DNA from: Pyrocephalus nanus
Taxonomy: Eukaryota; Chordata; Aves; Passeriformes; Tyrannidae
Assembly (NCBI GenBank): GCA_038380795.1
Contig: CM076266.1
Coordinates: 41,438,425-41,502,424 of the forward strand
Length of the DNA stretch: 64,000 nucleotides
Reading direction: 5' to 3'
Under the pieces are notes generated by a model. It did not search any database. It saw only the letters and a program-made list of their open reading frames with translations, and was not told the origin of the DNA. This document shows positions 25,411 through 37,830 of this stretch, piece by piece. The number at the start of each line of letters is the position of its first letter. Within the stretch, counting starts at the first letter, position 1. The position numbers and the translations under genes are program-made.

Positions 25411-27959
25411 TGCATTAATAATATTCTCTACTTCTGGCTGGTTTAATTATGAAATAATGCAGCACTGTGGCTTTTGGTGATTCTTATTACAACAAATAGT
25501 AGTAGAAGAGGTACAGTCAGAAGTTGTTTTGATTTGTTTGTTCTGGATTTGACAAAGGGTAGGAGAAAAGTTGGAGAAGTCAGCACTAAAAATATTACAG
25601 CTTTTAGGTACTGCTCAGACAAATTAAAGCATTCCCACTCTATAGCTTTAAGTTGGGTGCAAAAGGGCTCTGGGCAGACTGGGTGAGAAGGGAGAAGCTA
25701 ATCAGCCCTGTGACCCACACTGAGCCGTTGTGGTGAAGGTGGTGAAGGGGACCCTGAAACTTCTCAGCTGCTGTCTCTTTGGGATCATTTTGGTCCTTAA
25801 TCTTGTTGGGAATTTGCAGTCCATTTTTCTTCCAGCCACCAGAAAGGTGGTCCCATAACATGGGTGTACACATCATGTCACAGCCAACCCTCTGAGCCAC
25901 TGTGAGTCCCAAGAGATGTGCTGACTGTACTCCAAGCCAGGCAGAGCCAAAGCAGTCCAAATAGCTGGCATCCCACGTCCGTGCTGTTGCCATTTGGATG
26001 GTCTGGAAGCCCTGTTGGCCATAGGGAACCTTTTGAAAAAGAACAGATGTTGTCAAATAGACCTTTGACAGAGCTGCAAAGGTGGACTAAGAGCTTCGAG
26101 GCAATGTTCAAAGCACTGGGTCCTGCCAGCCCAGCATGTTCCTGTTGGAACTCTATGAGACAAGACATGTTTGAAGGTCCCTTCCCAGGAACGGACAGAG
26201 GTTAAACCTGATGTTATTGCAATATCAATATATATGTTAAAACATAGCCCTGAGTCCAGCCAGAGAACCTAACAATATCCAGAGATCCAACCACAGGCAT
26301 GAGCTTCTAGGCTCTTTCCCTCTCTCCTTTTCCAAATTCTCCTCTGACTATGGGTATTAGGGTTTCTCTTTGCTACTCTCAGTACAAAAACATAATTAAA
26401 GCAATTAAACACTAGTGATATTCCAAAACAGGGAAAATACGTGAGATTGTGGCTGAGCTTCTGACTTTTACTGACAATTTTAGAAATATCCCTGGTTTTC
26501 ATCACAAAAGTTCAGAATCACGTATCCAAGTGGTTCTTTGGACATTGAAATGGGCTATACATATGGATATAATTTAATCCATAAGAATCTGATGGTTGCT
26601 ACCTGGCCTTTTTTGCTTATTTTTAGTCAGTCTATAGAGAATTTAAAAGCCTTTTACTATACACTTGGAAATAAGAGAGGGGATTGCTTTTCAGTTTTTC
26701 TTTTGCATTGTGAGGTATCAATCTAAGCTATGACCACAGTCTTTTTTTTTTTTTTTTTCCCTAACCTGGATTTAAGCCCTGATGACTGTTGCTGTCTTAC
26801 AGCGATATTCTCCAATATTGTAATAAAATACATCCTAGGTGTTACATCCTTAAGAAGTTCCCGGGTTTCATTCTTTTTTGGAGAAGGAATCATGAAGTTG
26901 CAAGACTTCTAGTAAGTTTTATATAAAATTGCTAATTAGCTGGAGAATTCCGATTTTTGTGTACATTTAGGTTGGTCCCAATACAAAACCCCAGAAAATG
27001 CTTTGAAAACTCGGGTTCAGTATAACATCAGGTGGAAGCATCTGCCACCTCATTAAATTTTTAGCCATCTGTGTGTGTGTGACAGTAAATAACTAGAGAT
27101 TCAACATACCACTTTAGTACAAAAAGTGTTACATGAAGTTACTCAAGTTAATAAGGATAAAGATGCTTTGAAAACAAAGTTTTGCTACTCATGCAATGAT
27201 TGCTAAGAGCAAACTTCATCTTGTTACAGTAGAAGCAATACACTCCAACCTCATGTGGCAGGAAGGAGAGCACTATGCTAAATTATGAGGAGCTGCCATC
27301 TGAAGGCATTGAGATTTTAGGCCCATTGAATCTTAACCAAAAAGACCAGGGGAACATCTGAGGCAAAAAACTAGTTATCATTATGTTTTAGTTCGTTTCA
27401 ATTATTAAACCATGACAACGTGACAGGTATCTATTTGTGCCTACTTAACCCTGGCCTGGCCAAGAGAGGCAATACAAACTCTATCAGTGCTGTTGAAGAC
27501 AATGCATTCCCGTGGAGGGAGCTTGGGGTGACCAGTGCACATACTTGGTGCCTAAACCAGAGGTGTTAGTTGTCTCCTAATCTTTGTATTTTAATGAGAA
27601 AGGAGGGAGTGAAAAGCCCTGAGCAGGGGCCCATGGCTGGCTCCTTCCAGCTGTGAAATGTTTGTGTCCCTGGTGGCTCTCTTCTCCCCAGGGGTAGAGG
27701 GAGGTGTAAGAGCCTCTCCTTTTCATTTAAGAAGGGTTACAGGTCCATGCTGCAGAAAGAGCTGCACCAGTGGCTGAAAATCCCTAGAGAGGTTTGGGTC
27801 AAGTTAGCTTGCTTTAGGAGGGCTTGGATTCACAAAGATGTTTTGGTTTCATTCTTTGAATTAAAATTTAATTTAAGTAATTGAAATACATAATCCCTCT
27901 CTGAGGAATGCTGTCTTAATCTTGTCTCTTAAAAGAAAAAGCAGGATTTTCAAATTTTA

Positions 27960-28110
27960 TCTGTTACTGGTCAGCTGTATGAGCTTACACCAGTCTTCTG
28001 ACCTCTCTGAGCCTTTGTGTCACCTTATCTCATCCTGGCTTTAACTACGGAGATTTCAAGCAGTTTGTCCTTTGCAATGTGACAGTTCAGTGCTGGACAC
28101 TAAGGGTGCT
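27960..28110 (+). mobile_element. MIR-like CORE-SINE fossil
   Basis: The segment ctgttactggtcagctgtat, gagcttacaccagtcttctg, acctctctgagcctttgtgt and caccttatctcatcctgg parallels the MIR core (tagctgtgtgacc, aagtcacttaacctctctga, gcctcagtttcctcatctg). About 100 bases later comes agtgctggacactaa, as in the MIR 3' part. In a bird this would be an amniote-age fossil. Boundaries are approximate. Confidence 0.6.
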
Positions 28111-31084
28111 TGACTACAGTTGTGGAGCTAAGGCAGAAATACTTAATGAAAAACTACCCCAAAAATCCTCTTTCTTACACCCTCAAAAAATTAAAAGAAA
28201 AAAGCTATAAGTTTCATTTAGTTTGTTTCAGCACAGTAATTACCCATGTAGGTCCAATTACGTTTCATTTAAAAAAAAAAAAAAAAGAGGTAAAGAACAA
28301 AAGGACAAAGAGTAAGAGAAAATAGATGGGAGCAGGGTGGAGAGAAGAAGAATCCAGCTTTAAAAAAGACAAATCATAAATAACTGAGACTCTGGATTCA
28401 GGCACCAACATTCTCATCACCTGGAAATGGTCAGAGCGTCACAACTGTGGATTTTGGATATTCATACACTCTGAGGTTCTGTTGAGGAAACCCTGATGCC
28501 CTATGTCCCCCTGCACTGATTACGTCTTTAAAACTTTAAAACTTCAATCACATCTGTTGTCATATGAAGGCTTTTAAATCTGGGTCATTTTGGAAGGTTC
28601 TTGTTTACTGTTCTCGTCTACCATAAAACAGTATATACCCTATTGATTCAATTTCTTCCAAACCCCCACAGAAATTAATTGCTGTAGTGTATGGTTGTGG
28701 TAGCCCAAATCAGCTGAGGAAGCAGGCCTGGTTGTGCACCAACTGCAGCACCCGCCCACCACTGACCACAATAACTAACCTTTTTGGGAAAAGTCACTTC
28801 CATCCGTCAGGCCAGTGCAGGGCAGTGGCCGCAAGGCAGCAAAACACTGCTTGGAATAATTCTTTGCAGATGCCAGGAACCGGAAGTTTCGGGGAGAAAA
28901 ATGAAAGCCATTCACTCTTCCAATGACACAAGCCTTTGATACCACAAAGTCATTTGGACAGAGAGCTCCAAGGTCAGGAAGGCACGTAAAGATTGGTGAT
29001 TAGAGAAATACTATATCAGCAAAGTGTGGCAAGCTATTAAATGAAACTGTAGCTTTTATGATTGTGTTCCTGGAGCTTCCCCAGGGCTATTTGTATTAGA
29101 TATTGAGTTAAGCATAACTTATTTAGCCTCAGCATTCCAGAAAACATTTTGATGTCAGCTACTGAAGGAAAGTAAACATGAGGAGGAGGAAACAGGGCTG
29201 ATCCCAAACAGATAAAAATATTGTAATTTAATTTTGTGAACCCATGCATGTTAGAGCATTAAGAAAGAGGAATTTTTAAAAGCTTGATTCGACTTAAGAC
29301 TTGGTTAATAAAGGTATTTAGTCACTGTGCAACTAGGGGAGGATGGGTGGAGAAACAGAAATTATTTATCATGTTGAGTACTTGCTACACCCTGGCAAAG
29401 CATGAACAGTTTTCTGTAGACATTTTCATTATATGCACATGTATGGTTCTCATCTAATGCCATGGGCTTGTGTGTATGTTAGGCCAAACTATTTGCTTAG
29501 CTGGGCTGTTGGCCCAGTGGATGTCCTGATGGCTGCTGACAGGGATTTGCCTGCTCTGTAGCAAGCAATTAAAGAGTCTTTGAAACTGTAATGTAGGAAC
29601 TGCTCTCTGAGTCTGGACTTCTGGTCACTAAGTGAAGAGTTCAAAATCTGATCTAAGGGCTGGTAATATCTGCACTGATACTATCTCACAGCTCAGCAGC
29701 TCCAGTGCAGGAGTCTTGCTTGTTTATTTCTGTAAGAAGTCAATAAATCCATTGGGGGGTTCTGCTCATGGGTTCTCTATTCTCTCAGAATAGCACTGTG
29801 GACCTGGGGAAATTGCAGGTATGAATGTAAGGTCAGGTGTGGTTTTCTTTGATTTGCCAGAAAATACTGTTTATTTAAGAGTGAGGAAGTGGGAGAGCTG
29901 AAACCTCAAAGTCAAGTACAGCTCAACTCCCTTAACACAGGGGAGACACCTCAGCAACAGCTCCTTGCAGAGGATTTTTTCATAGCATCTTGACTACGCT
30001 TTGATTCTTAGATTTATTTTTTTAAAGGTGTTTAGGTGGGAAGTTAGGACTTAAAGGTTTGTTTGTTTGAAGTACTGCAGAAAAAAACATCAAGGAAAAT
30101 AGTAGAACTAGCATAACGTTACAGGTATCACTCAGTAGATGTTATCTGTTCAGAAATACTGTCCAAGAAACAATTTGAACTTTCTGCTACTTGTTCTGAC
30201 CAGGTGTTTTAATGTCACTTCATTTTGGTCTTAGGCAATGTGCCAGCCCTTTCACTTTCTTTTGTTTCAAAAGACAAGGTTTATAAGATTGTGAAGACCA
30301 TACTTTGGTGCCTCTCTTGATTAGCACGGTTCCAGTTCAGTGCTGTCTTATTGCTGATAAAATAAGGTTTTTCACTCAAATTGTATAATTCTGCATTTCT
30401 GTGTTCTGAACAGAAGGACTTTTAGCATGAGATGAAGAGGAAGCAAACTTCCTGTCCTTTCCCACCCTACTATGTATATTTTTTGTGCTAATGTTTTCAC
30501 TGCGAAGAAATTATTCACTACCACAGGAATATCTCAGCTCTGCAGGTTACACAGTAATAACCAGTTCTCCCAGACAGAGGATCGTATTGCATTTAGAGTG
30601 CAAATGCTATGTCTGCTGGTTACCAAATATCACATATAGGACTTAGCAACTAAGGCTTTATTTGCATGTCCTCTGCGTAAAAACATACTAGTTAATTCAA
30701 AGACTTCCCACAGGTATATTTTTGGTTTTTACCTTTTAGCCTTAAATAAGATGATGCTGGGCTATAAAGTTTCTATCTCTTAATTTGTAAGTTACCACTT
30801 TAGTGCACATTTAGGCAGTCTTTAACAACAGTATTTTACTCAGGAATACAGCTAATGCATTTTGCATGTTGTGAAGACAGATTTGAAGCTTCTTGGGACC
30901 CATGGCTAAAAAGGGAAAAGGCTTGTTGACTGTCTGTCTTGACAAAAATAATTCATGGCTTAAGAAAAAGAAAGCAGAAATGTGCTTTACCCTAAAGCTA
31001 GACAGAAAAATAGTACACAAATTTAATAGAAGAATCTAAGTTTGGCTATGACTGAAGGACTAGATGAGCCAAAATGGATTTAAG

Positions 31085-31510
31085 AAAATAAGAACATAAA
31101 AAATGCCTTACTGCATCAGGCCAATCTATTGTTCCCAATACTGCCTCAGACAATAGGAGATGCTATTTAGTGATAGCACATGAATATGGCTACTCTTTGC
31201 AATTCATTCCCCTCAGACTCTCCCAGCATCCAGAATTTTTGCGTTGTAGATTTTACAGGTACATTCCTCTCTCTTTCCTTTAATATCTGCTTATGACCAT
31301 GCTGTCCATGAATTTGTCTAATCCTGTTTTGAACTGCTCATTCTAAAATCTTCCATGGCAACTAATTCCAGAATTTCACTGCCCGTGGTGCAGAGGACAA
31401 AAAAAATCTTGCCTGCTTTAAACTGATCTCCTCATAATTTCAGCAAAAGCTCCCAAATCTAATATTGAAGATTTCATGAGTAACAGTTCCTCATGATTTT
31501 GTGAATGCCT
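31085..31510 (-). mobile_element. Old CR1-like LINE, sauropsid type
   Basis: It reads aataagaacataaaaaatgc, ttactgcatcaggccaatct, then ccatgaatttgtctaatcc, tgttttgaactgctcattc, ctaattccagaatttcactg and tttaaactgatctcctcat. The order matches the reversed 3' half of the CR1-type element abundant in turtle and crocodile genomes (GGTCAGACCA, ATGAATTTATCTAGTTC, GGAGTTCCACAGGTT). It is strongly diverged and has no coding capacity. Confidence 0.7.
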
Positions 31511-34500
31511 CGGTATTCTGTAGCAGAGTTAGAGATGTTTACCCCAAAGAGCGTGCACTTTTTCAGCCTTCCATGGTGACAACATGGCCCTGCTTCTCAG
31601 CTGTACAAATTACCTTTCTGCTCAGCATTGCTGAAAATGCTCCTCTGATGTCCGTGCTGCAGCTCCCTGGTGGGTCACCTGCTGAGCGGAGACAGGACAC
31701 TACCGGCTCCTGCCAGGCTCCCTCCTGGCCCCAGCATGCCCTAAATATGCCACCTCCTCTGTGGGCCAAGGGGGAGCCTAGCAGCCAGACAGGGAAATTA
31801 TTTTGGTGATATTCACTAGGGGAGCATTTGAGAGGTGCATTTTAGTTTCATTTAAATGTTTGAATGTTTCTGGTTTATACTACTGTGGATCTGCACGTGT
31901 AAAAGCCCCACATTTAATACACAGTAATATATGGATTTTCCAAATGTTTTCTCTACACTTCTGCTTCTCTTTTCCAAACTCTTAATGTTGTCTTTTTCTC
32001 TTCTTCTCACTGGGAGAGGATGGTGTATCTTTGCACAAGCCATTAGTGTGTCTGCATCAGCATTTGCAATCAGTATGCAGTAAAACTTTTAGCTACAATG
32101 CAATTTACTCAGGAAATAAGAGGCAAACCCGAAAGGCTGAGACCTGCACCAAAGTTAGAGGTTTGATATTAAATATATTGCCACTTTCTAATATTTTCAA
32201 GTAGGAAATAAATCTCCTTTCTGTTGAAAGATAGTTCTGCCTTTGAAGATAGAATAACGTTTACATAAATGTTAAGGTCTTCTTTAATGTAGCTTTCATT
32301 ATCTCCTATGTTCCCCCTTTCTCTGAAAGCCCAAGTGACTGATGTCAAGATCAAGGGAGTCAATCAATGTAGATACACTCCAGGACCCTGATAGGATATA
32401 AATCACCCTTACTCCTAACCACAGTAGATACCTAACTGAAGGACAGAAGTTTACATATTTGCTGTCCTTGTGGGGGAGGCTAAATTTCCCAGCCACTTAC
32501 CTCATGGGAACCCCTCATTCATTAACCAATTGGGGTGCTTAGTATCACTTATCAAATAGGCTAATCAAAGTTTGAGAGAAAACAGCTCTTGACCATTTCT
32601 TGCCCTTTGAGCACTGCAGGGCCACCTCCCACCCCTAGACTTTTATCTAATTAAAGAGAGGAAAATTAATCCATGGAAGAAAATGAGATAACAGCCACCA
32701 TAGCAGATCATCCCAGAGCCTGGTTTGGCTTTCATCTATTGCTACCTGACAACTAAGTCCTCAGTAACACAGGAACCCCATTTTATGGGAGCAGAATCTG
32801 TCCCTTCACATAATGCGGGGCATTTGTATTTTCATTTCTCACTGCTTCATGTTGCTCTTCCTCTACTTGTAATGGGTGTGGGTGAATTAAAAAGGTCATC
32901 CTTTACTTTCCCTCTCTCAAGCTTGACTTAGTGCTGTTTTCACTTGCAGAATACAAAAGTGAAAACTGTAATTTATTACAATACCAGCAATTCAAGATGT
33001 TTTGCTTGGATCCTGTGCTTGCAATTGGTTACCAACATTCCAGCTTTTCTTGCTTTTGTTGGCTACTAGTTTATAACCTTCAATTTCATTCTCTAAATCT
33101 GTGTTTAAAAAGATATTTCACAACACAGGGTTGTGGGGTTTTTTACCTTGGAAAAAAAGTGTGGAGTGTCCCCTTTGCAGATTCACTGCCATCTTTGTGG
33201 TACTACTTGTGTTCCTGTTTGGTGTTCTTTTATTTTAAATTCTTCTTTTTTAAACCACCTGATGGTAAAATTTCTGAAGCCCAAAGGATCTTCCTTTATG
33301 ATCACTTGAATTTTTAAACATCTGGAACTTTGGCACCGTGAATGTCAGAAATAAGTTAACTCTGGTAACACAGCAGTTGTTAGCTGCACTACGAATGGAG
33401 AAACTTGTGTTTTATGAGGTACTTGGGAGTCCTGAGCTGTGGCCATGCAGCAGCATGCTCTGCTCCTCCAGCTCCAGCAGCACCTGCCAGCAGCAGCACG
33501 TCAGGGTCTGGGAGCAGCTCCAGCATGCCACCCTCACTGGCATTTTAGGTTTTGGGGCACTGAGGGAGCAACAGCAACAAAAATTCGTTTTCTTTCTAAA
33601 AATACTCTGATATTTTGAAGGCTGCATTTATACTTCTAGAATTTTAACTGGAAGCATTGGATTATAAAGTCTATGGGCCAGGCATATATGGCCAAAATTA
33701 GAAGTGCTGAGGAAATCCACTTACACTCTGTCTGTGTTGTGACTTGCATCTTGAGGCGCTCAAAGGTGGGCAAGTTAAAGTACCCCATAATAATCCCATT
33801 TGGGTTCTTTTCTAGACAACAAGAACTGTTCTAATTATTACACGTGTATTTTGCTTTGGAATGGACCACTGTACTAGTTTGTTTTTTTGTAGTCGTTCTT
33901 TTTGTGGTATTTTTTTGAGCTTAAAAAGACTGTGCATCTATAGCTCTATAACCAGCAGCAGTCATTAAATACCTTACAAGGCTAACCTTAATATTGTCAG
34001 TACCCAGTTCCTAGGACTTCATAATGGGCATTCTGCAACATAGTTAATTACTTGCAAATGGAAGCTGTAAAAGATAATAGCATTCAAACCTTTTCATTTA
34101 AATCAAAAAGAAGCCCCAAGCAAACTTCCAAATCTCTTCCAAACTCTTGAAAAATTCTAGTCCCTATCATCATTGTCTGAACTAATATCTGGCCTTCCCT
34201 TTAGCTACATGAACTAATCCATCAGACCGACAATTTAGAACGATGACCTGCAGCTGTTTGGTAATGGAAGGGATGCTGGTAGGACTTTAAAGGGGGATAA
34301 GCAAGGCAGTGAGAATGAGATTCACTAATCCTCCTGTATTTTAAGGTATTTTGCACATGGTGGGAAGGAGCTGAGACTTTTGCTTGCTTTCCCCATGGAA
34401 AAGCAGTGGGGGGTACACGGGAGCTCCCTGGGCTGCTGCCCACACAGTGCCCCCATGGAGGCAGGCAGCAGAGGGGTGTTTGCCAAATCCCTCCTGCAGC

Positions 34501-36307
34501 TGCAATGCCAGAGTGGGGAGTTCACCAGGACCCAGTTAAACTCAGGTATCAATTAATACCAGCTGCTTTACTCTACAGGGTGGACAAGACCTACTAGGTA
34601 CTAGAAAATCTGTAATTGGGAAATATGTGAGAACAATTTTGTACTGGTAGGGTGTAAACTGTAACAAATCATTTCCATCTCCAATTTCTACATATTTAAT
34701 TTATATAGGGCACTGAAAACTTGAATTATAGCGAACTTTGGTCACTATCCACAAGAGACAGATTTGATCCAGTGACCCAAAGGTGAAAGGTTCTGTATTC
34801 CATTAGCAACCCCCTACATATGCAGTCCCTCACCAAGGTTTTTATAACAATAACTAAATACCATTAACCTTTACAAGCTATGCTGTAACATTTTCAGTCT
34901 CCTAATTCTGAATCATTTCACAAGCTAAGGGAAATTCAAGTTTGTCTTAGAGATAAAAATGGAACTTCTTCAGCATTTTTGTTGTTAGATATTTAGGAAT
35001 ACAATTATTTTTGAAAGAGGGGGGAAGAAAAGCATGTTGGATTATGACTGTGTGTTTGGAGCATCTAAAAGGCATTGCCCTAGGAGAATATGTTAGGCAC
35101 CACTCCTACACTGCTTTTGCCACCCTCTCCCGTGACTGGCTGTGAGAGAAAATTCTTTTCTCCTTACTGCCAATTTTACATCTTCTACTCTATTGCCCAC
35201 TGGAACACTCCTTGGAATTCCACCCGGCATCCAGAAGTTAGGAGAGACTTGATCTTGATACTAGTGCAATTTGGAAGCAATATAAAAGTATTTCTGCACA
35301 TATATTTTGAACATGCACAAACATGTGTACCAAGAAGATATAATGCTATTTAATTTCTATTAAATGCAGAAATGTGGAAATAACCAAAAATAAGTTACAC
35401 AGAATAGAAGTTGGAGGTCAGTATTCATGTCAGAGGTGGTCTTGTTCTATTTTTTTTCCTTTTTTCCTTTACCTACAAGCCAAGCACCACTAAGCCAGAA
35501 ACCACCAACCAGTACAGTCTCACAGTAACAAGATATTAATAGCCCATGGAAAAATCAACATATAATTTTATATTATAGTACTTACTGCAGTGCTGTGTTT
35601 TTTTTAGTTCTAACCTAACTGTAACATGAGAAAGGGAAGCAGAGTGACACGCAAAAATGTGTGTTCATTTTAATTTGTAATATATTCAAAATATTGTTGA
35701 ATTTTTTTCATATTATATGTTTTTAAGGAACCCTCACTTCAGTCTTTTATTACAGAAAGCTAGAAATTTTACATACAAATTTTACTGTTGTTCCTTTTTG
35801 TTTAAATAAATCTATTAATGTTTAATCACAGAGAAGGACATAATAATCCCCAGAGTCTATAAAGTACTTTTGAGATTGTGATGCATCTCCTACCTCCTGA
35901 GAAGGTTGTCTATGGGCCTACTGTCCCCACTATTAGTTATATAGGCTCCTCTCATACATAAATTCTTTTGTTATTGTTGTTTTTGGACCTCTGAGGAAAT
36001 CACCCACATACTCATGGGCAAGTAGGCATCTTTAAAATAGGGGCATTTTAATGGTTTTACTTAAAATGACTTCACAGGGGTTCCTGTATGTTAGGATAGT
36101 CAGTGACCTGAACTGGGTTGAAGCATGCCTAATGCCTAACTTCTCCTTCTTTATATTTCTGCATTATTGTTCCCTGCCACATCTTTTACCTTTGTCCCTT
36201 CTTATACACATTATCTTTGGCAAAAAAATTTGGAATTGCTTATTGCCATATCTCCTTATCCCTTTTATGTCTCCTAATCTTCATACATGGGCCACACATT
36301 TTTAGTG

Positions 36308-36308
36308 G

Positions 36309-36341
<33 letters not shown>
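36308..36341 (+). repeat. (TTTTG)n microsatellite
   Basis: Imperfect gttttg and gtttttg units are repeated about six times in the 36.6 kb intron. Confidence 0.9.
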
Positions 36342-37799
36342 AAATCAATCTCTCATTGTCAAAAATGCCAAATCCAGCAACAATAAGAGAAATTTCTGGT
36401 TAACTATTAAAGACCTTTATCTGCATTTGACTAGCCTGGTCTCCTTATAGAGGTATGCAAACAGTTCAGCAAACTTTCAATCAGTGTCTCTTGGCCATTG
36501 CCTCTTGGAAGGACTGATGCTGGTTCAAAAGTGCAAAGCTCTTCCCTGATTTCAGGAGTGTTAAAACAGCAGAACAAACATCAAGCAAAAGAGAAGGAAT
36601 ACAGACACAGCTCCTCCAAAAACTCTCCCTCTAGCAATAAAAAGAGAGCTTGAAAGGAAGAATCCACTCAGCAGGCAGGATTTAGAGGATGTTATACATA
36701 TAACACCATTCTCATAGGCGAGCCAAGAGCTGCACTCAGCGTGCAAAGGTAAAGCTTTAGGTCAAAGCAGAAGTGTCGGAACTTTCCAAGAATTCTGGAT
36801 ACTCCAAGTGATGCCATGGAGCCTGAGGTAATGTGAATGCTGACCAGGCTGAAGTGCAGACTTGCTCCTAGGACTCAGTGGGTCTTAAAGATGCTTTGCT
36901 GCTGTTTGTATTCTGATCTTAAAATAAGATTAGACACTTGGGAAAACACTGTGTTAATCTGCTCCACAGTAATTCACGCTGGTCACTAGACTGGAGCGAA
37001 GTCCTGCTGAAAAGCTTTAAAACTAGGCAACAATATTGGAAGCAGAGCCAAACCAGCAGTGTTATTTCAAAGGCTGAGGGCTCTATTCCAAAACTACTGT
37101 CTCTCCTTCTCAAGCAGCTTAGTCTTCAAAAGAGGTCCATTTAGTACTAAAAAGTACCATGATTTGGGGGTCAATAAATCTCTCTTTTTTTTTTTTTTTC
37201 CTAAGTGATAAACCACAAAGTGCCCCATGAATTGATCTACTTCATGTTGCCATGGAGTTTGTCATTCTCTTTTTTTTTTCCACATACTCAAGTATTTCAT
37301 TCTGGTCTCTCCTTGAAACTTGGAGGATTTTGGTTTCTCCCTCTCCCAAGATAGTTATCATTGGCCAGTACATCAAACAACTTCGTCTAGTGAACTCCAG
37401 CCACAGAACAAATACACCACCTACCAAACCAAAGGCGCCCTGTTCAAATCACAGTCCCTTCTGGCAGCCAGTTCCTCTCATACCATTATACCCAGAGCAA
37501 ACGATAAATCTTTTGCCTTGGACACTACTCGCTACCTCAAGTGCATAAAACTAGCTATTACAACAATTTTAGTAAAATGAGTAACTGCTAGAAAGGGACT
37601 GTGCTCTAGGTGTAACACGTTTCACAGGAATAGTTTCATATAGCTCCATCTTTTATTTTTCAAAATTCAAGAGCTTCCCTCTAGCAAGCTTGAAGCCATT
37701 TATCTTTTTTATCTGCTGATGTTTTTTTGTTTTCTGTATCTTTGCTTTTTTTCTTTCTTCATAATTTGTTGGTGTTGGTTTAGGGTTTTTTGGTGATCT

Positions 37800-37830
37800 T
37801 GTTTGTTTGTCTGTTTGTTTGTTTGTTTTT
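37800..37830 (+). repeat. (TTTG)n microsatellite
   Basis: About seven gttt units with one ctgt interruption. Confidence 0.9.

Noticed and set aside
25640..26205. Overlapping 138- and 96-codon frames in a GC-richer patch, considered as a possible LTR or retrovirus fragment
   Set aside because: No primer-binding site, polypurine tract, TG...CA ends, target duplication or retroviral motif was seen. Left unassigned.
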